Shown: positions 28,044-36,614 of the stretch, one piece after another
How positions within the stretch are numbered: the stretch's first letter is position 1
Layout of the letters: each line of letters starts with the position of its first letter
Origin: Streptomyces varsoviensis
Lineage (GTDB): Bacteria > Actinomycetota > Actinomycetes > Streptomycetales > Streptomycetaceae
Assembly (NCBI RefSeq): GCF_000718635.1
Contig: NZ_JOBF01000019.1
Coordinates: 62,001 to 126,000, forward strand
Direction: 5' to 3'
Length of the DNA: 64,000 nt
Position numbers and translations under genes: made by a program
Notes under the pieces: model-generated
What the model was told of the DNA's origin: nothing
Seen by the model: the letters and a program-made list of their open reading frames with translations, nothing else
The model's database searches: none

Positions 28044-29150
28044 ATGCCTAAGCCCGGAGAACTCACTTTCGTCGCGCCGCGCGGAGCCAAGAAGCCGCCG
28101 CGCCATCTCGCCGACCTCAGCCCCGCCGAGCGCCGCGAGGCTGTGGCCGCGATCGGCGAGAAGCCGTTCCGCGCCAAGCAGCTCTCGCAGCACTACTTCG
28201 CGCGGTACGCGCACGACCCGGCGCAGTGGACCGACATCCCCGCGGCGGCGCGCGAGCGGCTGGCGGCCGAGATGCTGCCGGAGCTGATGAGCGTGGTGCG
28301 GCACATCTCGTGCGACGACGACACCACCCGTAAGACGCTCTGGAAGCTGCATGACGGCACGCTCGTCGAGTCCGTGCTGATGCGCTATCCGGACCGGGTC
28401 ACGATGTGCATCTCCTCGCAGGCGGGCTGCGGGATGAACTGCCCGTTCTGCGCCACCGGCCAGGCCGGGCTGGACCGGAACCTGTCCACGGCCGAGATCG
28501 TCCACCAGATCGTCGACGGCATGCGCGCCCTGCGCGACGGCGAGGTGCCCGGCGGCCCGGCCCGGCTCTCGAACATCGTCTTCATGGGGATGGGCGAGCC
28601 GCTGGCCAACTACAAGCGCGTCGTGGGCGCGATCCGCCGGCTCACGGACCCCGAGCCGGACGGGCTCGGCCTCTCCCAGCGCGGCATCACGGTCTCCACC
28701 GTCGGCCTCGTGCCCGCGATGCTGCGCTTCGCCGACGAGGGCTTCAAATGCCGCCTCGCGGTCTCCCTGCACGCCCCGGACGACGAGCTGCGCGACACGC
28801 TCGTACCGGTCAACACCCGCTGGAAGGTCCGCGAGGTCCTCGACGCCGCCTGGGAGTACGCGGAGCAGTCCGGCCGCCGCGTCTCCATCGAGTACGCGCT
28901 GATCCGCGACATCAACGACCAGGCGTGGCGCGGCGACCTGCTCGGACGGCTGCTCCGGGGCAAGCGGGTGCACGTCAACCTCATCCCGCTCAACCCGACG
29001 CCCGGCTCCAAGTGGACCGCGTCCCGCCCGGAGGACGAGAAGGCGTTCGTCGAGGCGATAGCGGCCCATGGCGTGCCCGTGACCGTGCGGGACACGCGGG
29101 GGCAGGAGATCGACGGCGCCTGCGGACAATTGGCCGCATCCGAGCGCTGA
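28044..29150 (+). CDS. rlmN: Dual-specificity 23S rRNA/tRNA adenine-C2 methyltransferase RlmN
   Basis: A 368-residue radical SAM enzyme that methylates A2503 of 23S rRNA and A37 of some tRNAs. The [4Fe-4S] motif is C-x3-C-x2-C in [15 protein letters not shown] (about residues 128-142). The final catalytic-cysteine region is [11 protein letters not shown]. Length normal. No strong ribosome binding site precedes the ATG. Confidence 0.95.
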   Translation: MPKPGELTFVAPRGAKKPPRHLADLSPAERREAVAAIGEKPFRAKQLSQHYFARYAHDPAQWTDIPAAARERLAAEMLPELMSVVRHISCDDDTTRKTLWKLHDGTLVESVLMRYPDRVTMCISSQAGCGMNCPFCATGQAGLDRNLSTAEIVHQIVDGMRALRDGEVPGGPARLSNIVFMGMGEPLANYKRVVGAIRRLTDPEPDGLGLSQRGITVSTVGLVPAMLRFADEGFKCRLAVSLHAPDDELRDTLVPVNTRWKVREVLDAAWEYAEQSGRRVSIEYALIRDINDQAWRGDLLGRLLRGKRVHVNLIPLNPTPGSKWTASRPEDEKAFVEAIAAHGVPVTVRDTRGQEIDGACGQLAASER

Positions 29151-29179
29151 TATGGTGCTTTCGCACAATTGAACAATCC

Positions 29180-29263
29180 GACAGGGGAGCGCACAGAGCG
29201 CTGAGAGTGCGGCCCGGCCGCAGACCCTCGGACCTGATCCGGGTCATACCGGCGTAGGGAGTC
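29180..29263 (+). promoter_or_regulatory. TPP riboswitch (THI element)
   Basis: The aptamer shows the family's conserved parts: GGGGAGC, then CTGAGA (29211-29216), a variable stem, GACCCT, and the ACCTGATCCGGGTCATACC segment with the closing CGTAGGGAGTC. The outer GAC pairs with GTC (29261-29263). It sits directly before a thiamine-type ABC transporter. The AGGGAG that could serve as the ribosome binding site lies in the closing stem, so ligand binding probably blocks translation initiation. Confidence 0.95.
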
Positions 29264-29272
29264 AGCTCACTC

Positions 29273-30355
29273 ATGAACAGCAACATCCGGCGTGCCATCG
29301 GCGCCGCGGTCGTCGGCGCCCTCGGCGTGGCCACGCTCGCCGCCTGCGGCGGCTCCGGCTCGGACGCGTCGGACTCCAAGACGGTCACCCTGGTCTCGCA
29401 CGACTCGTTCAACGCCTCCAAGCCCGTGCTCGACGACTTCACCAAGAAGACCGGCTACAAGGTCCGGGTCGTCAAGAGCGGCGACGCCGGCGCGGCCGTC
29501 AACCAGGCGATCCTCTCGAAATCGCACCCGCAGGGGGACGTCTTCTTCGGCGTCGACAACACCCTCCTCTCGCGCGCCCTCGACAACGGCCTGTTCACGC
29601 CGTACGAGGCGAAGGGGCTGGACCGCGTTCCGCGCGACCTCCAGCTCGACGCGGCGAAGCACCGCGCCACCCCTGTCGACACCGGGGACATCTGCGTCAA
29701 CTACGACCGCGCCTACTTCAAGGACCACAAGCTGGCGCCGCCGCGGTCCTTCGACGACCTCGTCAAGCCGGAGTACAAGAACCTCCTCGTCACCGAGAAC
29801 GTCGCCACCTCGTCCCCCGGCCTCGCCTTCCAGCTCGGCACCGTCGCCAAGTACGGCGCCGACGGCTGGCAGAAGTACTGGCAGCGGCTCAAGGACAACG
29901 GCGTCGAGGTCGTGGACGGCTGGGAGCAGGCCTACAACCAGCGGTTCTCCGGCTCCGCCGCCGGAAAGAAGGCCAAGGGCGACAAACCGCTCGTCGTCTC
30001 CTACGCCTCCAGCCCGCCCGCCGAGGTGCTGGACGCCAAGCCGCAGCCGCAGGAGGGGCCCACCGGGGTCGCGACCGGCACGTGCTTCCGGCAGATCGAA
30101 TTCGCCGGACTGCTCAGCGGCGCGAAGAACACCGAGGGCGGCAAGGCGCTCCTCGACTTCCTGGTGAGCAAGGAGTTCCAGGAGGACATGCCGCTCCAGA
30201 TGTTCGTCAAGCCGGCGAACCAGGACGCGAAGCTGCCCGAGGTGTTCACGAAGTACGGCGCGAAGATCCCCGACCCCGAGACCCTGGCCCCGGAGCAGAT
30301 CGCCAAGAACCGTGAGCAGTGGGTCAAGTCATGGTCGTCGCTCCTCCTGAAGTAG
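29273..30355 (+). CDS. thiB: Thiamine ABC transporter substrate-binding lipoprotein
   Basis: A 360-residue lipoprotein with signal peptide and lipobox LAAC at about residues 22-25. The mature part is a type 2 periplasmic binding fold: TVTLVSHDSFNASK start, GDVFFGVDN, VDTGDICVNYD, and ATGTCFRQIEF. It delivers thiamine or a related pyrimidine to ThiP. The preceding TPP riboswitch and following ThiP and ThiQ genes support thiamine over other ligands. Confidence 0.9.
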   Translation: MNSNIRRAIGAAVVGALGVATLAACGGSGSDASDSKTVTLVSHDSFNASKPVLDDFTKKTGYKVRVVKSGDAGAAVNQAILSKSHPQGDVFFGVDNTLLSRALDNGLFTPYEAKGLDRVPRDLQLDAAKHRATPVDTGDICVNYDRAYFKDHKLAPPRSFDDLVKPEYKNLLVTENVATSSPGLAFQLGTVAKYGADGWQKYWQRLKDNGVEVVDGWEQAYNQRFSGSAAGKKAKGDKPLVVSYASSPPAEVLDAKPQPQEGPTGVATGTCFRQIEFAGLLSGAKNTEGGKALLDFLVSKEFQEDMPLQMFVKPANQDAKLPEVFTKYGAKIPDPETLAPEQIAKNREQWVKSWSSLLLK

Positions 30356-32100
30356 AGCCCCCCGGGCACGCGCCGGACGGCCCCGGCGCACGCCGCGCGG
30401 CGGACCGCCGGGCCGCCGCGCGGGGCATCGCGTCGCGGCTCGCGCTGATGGCCGTGCCCTTCGCGTTCTTCGCCGTCTTCTTCGCCTACCCGGTAGCCGC
30501 GATCGTCGCCCGGGGGCTGAAGGACGGCGGCAGATGGCAGTTCGGCCGGATGGGGGAGGTGCTCGGCGACCCGCACATCGGGCACGTGCTGTGGTTCACC
30601 ACCTGGCAGGCCGCCGCCTCCACCGCGCTGACCCTCGCCCTCGCGCTGCCCGGCGCGTACGTCTTCGCCCGCTTCGACTTCCCCGGCAAGCAGGTGCTGC
30701 GCGCCGTGGTCACCGTCCCCTTCGTCCTGCCGACCGTCGTCGCGGGCTCGGCGTTCCTGGCGCTGCTCGGCCGCGGCGGGCTGCTCGACGAACTGTGGGG
30801 CGTCCGCCTCGACACCACCGTCTGGGCCATCCTCCTCGCCCACGTCTTCTTCAACTACGCGGTCGTCGTACGGACCGTCGGCGGCCTGTGGGCGCAGCTC
30901 GACCCGCGCCAGGAGGAGGCGGCGCGGGTGCTGGGCGCCGGGCGCTTCGCGGCCTGGCGCAGGGTGACGCTCCCGGCGCTCGCGCCTGCCGTCGCCGCCG
31001 CGGCCCTCATGGTCTTCCTCTTCACCTTCACCTCCTTCGGCGTCATCCAGATCCTCGGCGGCCCGCGCTACGCGACGCTGGAGGTGGAGATCTACCAGCA
31101 GACCGCGCAGCTCCTGAACCTGCCGACGGCCGCCGTGCTCTCGATCGTCCAGTTGCTGGCCGTGTGCGTACTGCTCGCCGTGCACGCCTGGACCGTACGC
31201 CGCCGGGAGTCGACGCTCCGGCTGGTCGACGCGGCGCGGACCGCGCACCGGCCGCGCGGCGCGGGGCAGTGGGCGCTGCTCGCGGGGGTGCTGACCTGCG
31301 TCACCCTGCTGATCCTGCTGCCGCTGGCGGTGCTGGTGCAGCGCTCCTTCGACGGGCCCGACGGCTACGGCCCGGTCTTCTACCGCGCCCTTCAATCGGC
31401 CGCGGACAACGGCGGCACCTTCGTCGTCGCGCCGCTGGAGGCGATCGGCAACTCGCTCTCCTACGGGCTCGCCGCCACCGCCATAGCCGTCGTCATCGGC
31501 GGGCTGGCCGCGGCCGCCCTGACGCTCCGGGGCGGCGCGAAAGGCGGTGCGAAGGGGGGCGCGAGGGGCGCGGGACGGCTCGTACGGGGCTTCGACGCGC
31601 TCCTGATGCTGCCGCTCGGCACCTCCGCCGTCACCGTCGGCTTCGGCTTCCTCATCACCCTCGACAAGCCGCCGCTGGACCTGCGGGACTCCTGGATCCT
31701 GGTGCCGCTGGCCCAGGCGCTGGTGGGCGTCCCCTTCGTCGTACGGACCATGCTGCCCGTGCTGCGCGCCGTCGACGTCCGGCTGCGGGAGGCCGCCGCG
31801 GTGCTCGGGGCGTCCCCGCTGCGGGCCTGGCGGGAGGTGGACCTGCCGCTGGTGGGGCGGGCGCTGGCGGTCGCGGCGGGGTTCGCGTTCGCGGTCTCGC
31901 TCGGCGAGTTCGGGGCGACCGTCTTCATCGCCCGGCCGGAGAGCCCGACGCTGCCGGTCGCGGTGGCCCGCCTCCTGGGGCGGCCCGGGGAGCTGAATTA
32001 CGGGCAGGCGATGGCCCTGAGCACCATGTTGATGCTGGTGTGCGCGGTGGCGCTGCTGGCGCTGGAGCGCGTGCGCACCGACCGTTCGGGAGAGTTCTAG
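30331..32100 (+). CDS. thiP: Thiamine ABC transporter permease, fused double-domain
   Basis: A 589-residue permease with two consecutive six-span BPD-transport domains. Their EAA loops appear around EEAARVLGAGRFAAWRRV (first half) and REAAAVLGASPLRAWREV (second half). The start at 30331 overlaps thiB by 25 nt; a GTG at 30319 is an alternative. A small Gly/Lys/Ala repeat (GGAKGGAKGGARGAG) sits in the linker between halves. Membrane component of the riboswitch-controlled uptake system. Confidence 0.9.
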   Translation: MVVAPPEVEPPGHAPDGPGARRAADRRAAARGIASRLALMAVPFAFFAVFFAYPVAAIVARGLKDGGRWQFGRMGEVLGDPHIGHVLWFTTWQAAASTALTLALALPGAYVFARFDFPGKQVLRAVVTVPFVLPTVVAGSAFLALLGRGGLLDELWGVRLDTTVWAILLAHVFFNYAVVVRTVGGLWAQLDPRQEEAARVLGAGRFAAWRRVTLPALAPAVAAAALMVFLFTFTSFGVIQILGGPRYATLEVEIYQQTAQLLNLPTAAVLSIVQLLAVCVLLAVHAWTVRRRESTLRLVDAARTAHRPRGAGQWALLAGVLTCVTLLILLPLAVLVQRSFDGPDGYGPVFYRALQSAADNGGTFVVAPLEAIGNSLSYGLAATAIAVVIGGLAAAALTLRGGAKGGAKGGARGAGRLVRGFDALLMLPLGTSAVTVGFGFLITLDKPPLDLRDSWILVPLAQALVGVPFVVRTMLPVLRAVDVRLREAAAVLGASPLRAWREVDLPLVGRALAVAAGFAFAVSLGEFGATVFIARPESPTLPVAVARLLGRPGELNYGQAMALSTMLMLVCAVALLALERVRTDRSGEF

Positions 32101-33129
32101 ATGGCCCTGCTGCGACTGGACGGCGTGAGCGTCCGCTTCGGCGCGAGGACCGCGCTGGACGCGGTGGACCTGGAGGTCGCCGAGCACGAGACGGTGTGCG
32201 TGCTCGGGCCGAGCGGCAGCGGCAAGTCCACGCTGCTGCGGGTCGTCGCGGGGCTCCAGCGGGCCGACGCCGGGCGGGTGACGCTGGAGGGCCGCGACCA
32301 GAGCGGCGTTCCGACCCACCGGCGCGGCGTGGGCCTGATGTTCCAGGACCACCAGCTCTTCCCGCAGCGCGATGTGGCCGGGAACGTCGCCTTCGGGCTG
32401 CGGATGCGCGGGGCCGGCCGCGCCGAGCGGGCCCGCACGGTCGACGAGGTCCTCGACCTGGTCGGCCTGCCGGGCGCGCAGCGCCGCGCGGTCGGCGCGC
32501 TGTCCGGAGGCGAGCAGCAGCGCGTCGCGCTCGCCCGCGCGCTGGCCCCGCGCCCCCGGCTGCTGATGCTCGACGAGCCCTTCGGCCAGCTCGACCGGGG
32601 GCTGCGGGAGCGCTTGGTCGTCGAACTGCGCACCCTCTTCAGCACCTTGGGCACCACCGTCCTCGCCGTCACCCACGACCAGGGCGAGGCGTTCGCGCTC
32701 GCCGACCGGGTGGTCGTCATGCGCGACGGGCGGATCGCGCAGAGCGGCACGCCGCTGGAGGTGTGGCAGCGCCCCGCCACCGAATTCGTGGCCCGGTTCC
32801 TCGGCTTCGACAACGTCGTGGCGGCGGATGTGCTGGGGGAGGCCGCCGATACGGTCTGGGGCAAGGTCCCGGTCCCCCCGGGCGCGCCCCAAGGCACGCA
32901 GCGGCTGCTCGTACGCCCGGCAGGGGTGCGGCTGACGGACGTACGGGACGGACTGCCGTGCACGGTCGAGGCGCGCACCTTCCGCGGGGACCACGTGGCC
33001 CTGATGCTGCGGCCCGGGGACGGGCCGCGACTGGAGGCGGCGTGCGCGCTGCGGGACGCGCCGGAGGCGGGGGCGCGGGTCGGCGTCGCGTTCGACGCGG
33101 ACGAAGTGGTGGTGCTCAGCGCCCCTTAG
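32101..33129 (+). CDS. thiQ: Thiamine ABC transporter ATPase
   Basis: A 342-residue ATP-binding subunit. Walker A GPSGSGKST (about 38-46), Q-loop in MFQDHQLFPQ, signature LSGGEQQRVALARAL (about 134-148), Walker B RLLMLDEP, H-loop THD. A C-terminal TOBE-like region follows. ATG immediately follows the thiP stop. Confidence 0.92.
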   Translation: MALLRLDGVSVRFGARTALDAVDLEVAEHETVCVLGPSGSGKSTLLRVVAGLQRADAGRVTLEGRDQSGVPTHRRGVGLMFQDHQLFPQRDVAGNVAFGLRMRGAGRAERARTVDEVLDLVGLPGAQRRAVGALSGGEQQRVALARALAPRPRLLMLDEPFGQLDRGLRERLVVELRTLFSTLGTTVLAVTHDQGEAFALADRVVVMRDGRIAQSGTPLEVWQRPATEFVARFLGFDNVVAADVLGEAADTVWGKVPVPPGAPQGTQRLLVRPAGVRLTDVRDGLPCTVEARTFRGDHVALMLRPGDGPRLEAACALRDAPEAGARVGVAFDADEVVVLSAP

Positions 33130-33136
33130 GCCCCCT

Positions 33137-33162
33137 GGGGAGCCTTTAGGAGCCGGCTCCCC
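33137..33162. terminator. Bidirectional terminator-like hairpin
   Basis: GGGGAGCC (33137-33144) pairs with GGCTCCCC (33155-33162) around a 10-nt loop, between convergent thiQ and the DMT gene. No U-run. Confidence 0.6.
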
Positions 33163-33167
33163 GCTGG

Positions 33168-34133
33168 TCAGCCCCCCGTGGGCGAGGCCGTTTTGTGCCG
33201 TAGGGCATCGTCGTCGGAGCCCTGCGCCGGGAGCGGTGCCTCCGGCCCCGGCTCCGCCGGGCCGCCCTCCGGCTGGCCGAACCAGGCCACGGCCACCGCG
33301 CCCGCCACCGCCAGGACGAACCCGAGGATCGCCACCCAGGCGAAGCCGGGCCGCGAGGCGTCGCCGAGCCACAGCACGCCGATCATGCCCGGCAGCACCG
33401 TCTCGCCGACCACGAGCGCCGCCGTGGCGCCGTTGACCGAACCGATCTGGAGGGCGACCGTGTGCAGGTACATGCCGCCGATGCCCGCGACGAGGATGGC
33501 GTAGAGCGCCGGGTCCGCGAGGAGCGTGGGCAGGTCGAATGGGTCGATGCCGTTCAGGACGCGCACTCCGACGCCCAGCGCGCCGAAGCCGAGGCCGGAG
33601 AGCAGACCGGCCAGGATCGCGGCCCGCGAGCCGAGCAGCCGCACGGCCACCGTGCCGCCCGCCATCAGCACGATCGAGATCATCAGCAGCCACCAGTGGG
33701 TGGCCGTGGAGCTGTTGCCCCCGCCCTCGTGTCCGGCCGCCGTCGCGAGCAGCACCAGCGCCGAGCAGACGACCGCGATCGAGGCCCACTCGGGGCGGGT
33801 CAGCTTGATGCCGAGGAGCTTGATGCTGAGCACGGCGGTGATCACCAGGTTGGCGCTGATGACGGTCTGGGAGAGGAAGAGCGGCAGCAGCCGCGCGGCC
33901 AGCGCGCCGAGCGCGAACCCTATGAAGTCGAGCACCGTGCCGACCATGAACTCCCAGGTCACCGCGGCCTTCGCGGTGGAGGCGAGGCTGGGGCCGCCGT
34001 GCTGGGTGGTGCCGGTCGAGGAGGCGGCCGCGGCCTCCCGCCGGGCGGATTTGCGCGAGCCCACGGCTTGCAGGACAGACCCTGTGCCGTAGCAGGCGGA
34101 TGCCGCGACAGCCGTCAGAAGGCCGATGATCAC
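33168..34133 (-). CDS. DMT/NIPA-like multispan transporter
   Basis: A 321-residue membrane protein with about nine spans and the two-fold EamA-like repeat. The start MIIGLLTAVAASACYGTGSV is typical of DMT permeases in actinobacteria that resemble NIPA magnesium transporters. A short charged loop lies at about 28-50, and there is a hydrophilic tail of about 35 residues. Substrate unknown. Convergent with thiQ. Confidence 0.78.
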   Translation of the reverse strand: MIIGLLTAVAASACYGTGSVLQAVGSRKSARREAAAASSTGTTQHGGPSLASTAKAAVTWEFMVGTVLDFIGFALGALAARLLPLFLSQTVISANLVITAVLSIKLLGIKLTRPEWASIAVVCSALVLLATAAGHEGGGNSSTATHWWLLMISIVLMAGGTVAVRLLGSRAAILAGLLSGLGFGALGVGVRVLNGIDPFDLPTLLADPALYAILVAGIGGMYLHTVALQIGSVNGATAALVVGETVLPGMIGVLWLGDASRPGFAWVAILGFVLAVAGAVAVAWFGQPEGGPAEPGPEAPLPAQGSDDDALRHKTASPTGG

Positions 34134-34313
34134 CAGTAGCTCCGTTCGCGCGTGCGCACTCTGTGTTCTGTCAGGCAGACGCGCATTTCGGGGGAAGAGT
34201 TGCCTCGGGTCAAGAACTGGTCAAATGTTAGTCGTCCGTGGACCAGTGCCGACCGGCCGGGTCCGCCGGGCCCGCAGGGCCGACCCCCCGGCGTGAGGCA
34301 CACTCCGCCGTGC

Positions 34314-34469
34314 GCGGACGCGTGCCCCACCGCTCACAGCCCTACGCGCGTGCCCCGCCGCTCTCCCTCGTACGTGGACGCGCGCCCCGCAGCTTTCCGC
34401 CGGAAGCGGACGCGCGCCCGTCCGCTCCCTGCCGGAAGCGGACGCGCGTCCCACCGCTCACCGCGTCAG
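34314..34469 (-). repeat. Five tandem ~32-bp repeats at the 3' end of the ABC permease gene
   Basis: Units at 34314-34345, 34346-34373 (28 bp), 34374-34405, 34406-34437 and 34438-34469, each starting with a GCGGACGCGCG-like segment followed by CCC and CCGCTC. The last unit contains the permease stop codon (34460-34458), so in the direction of transcription the array begins at the stop. The remainder of the gap 34134-34457 has no gene. Confidence 0.8.
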
Positions 34470-35621
34470 CGGGAGCGCCGCGAGCACCCCGACCGCCCAC
34501 GTCAGCGCGGCGAGCACGGTCAGCAGTACGGTCGTACGGAGCGCCGCCGCGCCGCGCAGGACGGACGCCGGGGCGCCGAGGCGCAGCAGGGCGGCCGTGG
34601 TCTCGCCCCGGCGGTCGCGGGTCTCCATGCCCGCGGTGATCGCCGTCGCGGTGGCGCACGCTATGACGACCGCGGCGCCCAGGCCGGTCAGCGGGCCGAA
34701 CGGGCGGGGGCCCGCAGATTCCCAGGCGGTGCCGTACAGTTCGGCCGCCGCCAGCGCGCCCGAGGCGACCGCGCAGACCACGCCGAGCGGGCGGCCGATC
34801 CGTACGGCGTCGTCCTGGAGCACCCGGCCGGCCAGCAGCCGCAGCGCGCCCGGCCGTCCGGCGGACAGCACCTTGCCGATGAGCTGCGCGAGGCCGGGGC
34901 CGGCCAGGACGAGCCCGATCGCGGTGAGCGCCCAGCCGCCGACCACGCCCGGGGGGCTGCCGTCGAGACGGCCGGGGAGCGGGAACAGCGACTCGGGGGC
35001 CGGGGCGGGGCCGCGGCCCGCGTACGCCTCCAGCGCGAGGCCCGTCGCGGTCAGCGCGATGCCCCACGGCAGGCCGTGCGAGATCCCCGACGGCGCGGAC
35101 TTCTCGGCGCGCGGCTCGCGGGGCCGCAGCGCGATGGCGCTCGCGACTGCGGTGGTCACCGGGCCCACGGCGAGCAGCGTGAGGACCGCGGCCCAGGGCA
35201 GCGGTTCGCCCGCACCGAGCAGTTCGGCGGTCGCGGCGACCGGCCGTCCGAGGAGGTCGCCGCGCAGTTGGAGGAAGACGAGGAGCGCGAGGCCGCTGCC
35301 GAGCGCGCAGAACACGGCGGCCGACACGGCGGTCAGCAGCGTGAGACGGCCCGGCCCGTATCCGGCGGCGGCCAGCCCGGAGCGCGGGCCCGTGGCCGGG
35401 TCCGTACGGGCGATCGCCACCGCGAGCTGGGCGGTGGCGGCCAGCGGCACCGCGCACCAGGCGAGGCGCACGAGGGAGCCGTCGATGTCCTTCGGGTGCG
35501 TCGCGGCGTGCCCCAGCGTGCACAGCAGCAGGAAGCCCACGCCGCCGGCCACCGCCGTGAGCAGCAGCCGCCGCAGGAGGACGAGGGGGTGGGCGCCGCG
35601 GGCTAGGCGGAGACTGAGCAC
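34458..35621 (-). CDS. FtsX-like ABC transporter permease
   Basis: A 387-residue membrane protein with about eight to ten spans, Ala/Gly/Leu rich, and an RDRRGETTAALLRLGAP cytoplasmic segment like the FtsX/MacB permease coupling region. It overlaps the ATPase gene by 19 nt on the same strand, so they form one exporter. Substrate unknown. The 3' end runs into a tandem array. Confidence 0.75.
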   Translation of the reverse strand: MLSLRLARGAHPLVLLRRLLLTAVAGGVGFLLLCTLGHAATHPKDIDGSLVRLAWCAVPLAATAQLAVAIARTDPATGPRSGLAAAGYGPGRLTLLTAVSAAVFCALGSGLALLVFLQLRGDLLGRPVAATAELLGAGEPLPWAAVLTLLAVGPVTTAVASAIALRPREPRAEKSAPSGISHGLPWGIALTATGLALEAYAGRGPAPAPESLFPLPGRLDGSPPGVVGGWALTAIGLVLAGPGLAQLIGKVLSAGRPGALRLLAGRVLQDDAVRIGRPLGVVCAVASGALAAAELYGTAWESAGPRPFGPLTGLGAAVVIACATATAITAGMETRDRRGETTAALLRLGAPASVLRGAAALRTTVLLTVLAALTWAVGVLAALPLTR

Positions 35622-36331
35622 GCGGCCTTGCCCTCCGCCTCGGGGGCCGGGACCGCGCCGACGCGGCGGCCGTCGACCACCGAGACCATCCGGTCGGCGA
35701 GGGTGGCCGCCTCCGTGTCGTGCGTGGCGAGGACGACCGTGATGCCGTGCGAGCGGGCCGCCGTCGTGATCGTACGGAGCACCTGGGCGCGGTCGGGGCG
35801 GTGCAGCGGCGCGGTGGGCTCGTCGGCGAAGAGCACCGTCGGCTCGGCGGCGAGGGCGCGGGCGATGGCGACGCGCTGCCGCTGCGCCTGGAGGAGAGCG
35901 GCGGGCCGTTTGCGAACGCAGTCACCGACATCGAGCCGCTCCAGCCACTCGACGGCCTTCTGCCGGGCGGCCCGGTTGCCGGTGCCGCGCAGCAGCAGCG
36001 GCAGGGCGGCGTTCTCCCAGCCCGTCAGCTCGGGCACCAGATGCGGCTCGGTGTCGATCCAGCCGAACCGCTCGCGCCGCAGCCGCTCCCGGCCCAGCGG
36101 GGTGAGGGTGTGCACCGGCGCGCTGTTGAACCACACCTCGCCGCTCTCCGGCGGCAGTTGGCCCGACAGGCACTTCAGCAGGGTGGTCTTCCCGGAGCCG
36201 CGGGGCCCGGTGACGGCGAGGATCTCGCGCTCGCGGACACCGAGGGAGATACCGGCGAGAGCGGGGGAGCCGCTGTGCGAATAGTGCAGTCCGCGTGCCC
36301 AGAGCACGTCGTTGTCCGGCGGGGCCGCCAT
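35603..36331 (-). CDS. ABC transporter ATPase with degenerate signature motif
   Basis: A 242-residue ATPase. Walker A GPRGSGKT, Walker B VLFADEPTA, H-loop ATHD. The signature motif reads LLQAQRQRVAIARAL instead of LSGGQ, which may weaken one nucleotide site. The ATG at 36331 gives a start right before the ATPase core; an in-frame start at 36394 would add 21 residues. Pairs with the downstream permease. Confidence 0.85.
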   Translation of the reverse strand: MAAPPDNDVLWARGLHYSHSGSPALAGISLGVREREILAVTGPRGSGKTTLLKCLSGQLPPESGEVWFNSAPVHTLTPLGRERLRRERFGWIDTEPHLVPELTGWENAALPLLLRGTGNRAARQKAVEWLERLDVGDCVRKRPAALLQAQRQRVAIARALAAEPTVLFADEPTAPLHRPDRAQVLRTITTAARSHGITVVLATHDTEAATLADRMVSVVDGRRVGAVPAPEAEGKAACSVSA

Positions 36332-36501
36332 GTCGAGCACCTCGGGTCGCTGTGGGGTCCGTTCCCCTGTCCGGGTGAACGAACCGGAGGCCAATGGGTC
36401 ACTGGCACCGTACGGAACCCGGATACTAGCTGCCGTCGAGGCTCGGCGCAGGACCGGCCCACTTTCCTCCGGTCGGGCTCATTACATTGGGCTGATGACA
36501 G

Positions 36502-36549
36502 ATGTGTAGGGGCGAACGTACGCGAATGTGTAGGTGCGAACGCACGCGA
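36502..36549. repeat. 24-bp tandem duplication
   Basis: Two adjacent 24-bp copies (36502-36525 and 36526-36549) starting ATGTGTAGG, 22 of 24 identical, immediately next to the aminotransferase terminator. The rest of the gap 36332-36614 holds the ATPase upstream region and no gene. Confidence 0.75.
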
Positions 36550-36586
36550 AAACGGCCGCTTCCACCGAAGCCGGAGGAAGCGGCCG
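36549..36586 (-). terminator. Rho-independent terminator of the aminotransferase operon
   Basis: Stem CGGCCGCTTCC (36553-36563) with GGAAGCGGCCG (36576-36586), 11 bp, 12-nt loop, followed on the minus strand by TTTT (36552-36549). It lies 28 nt past the aminotransferase stop. Confidence 0.85.
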
Positions 36587-36614
36587 CCGCGAGCCGACCG
36601 CGACTGTCGGCGCG

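Noticed and set aside
30001..33789. A 1262-codon open frame antisense to the thiamine transporter
   Set aside because: Long antisense frames are expected in GC-rich DNA. The plus strand holds three well-supported transporter genes, and the antisense peptide has no recognisable domain.
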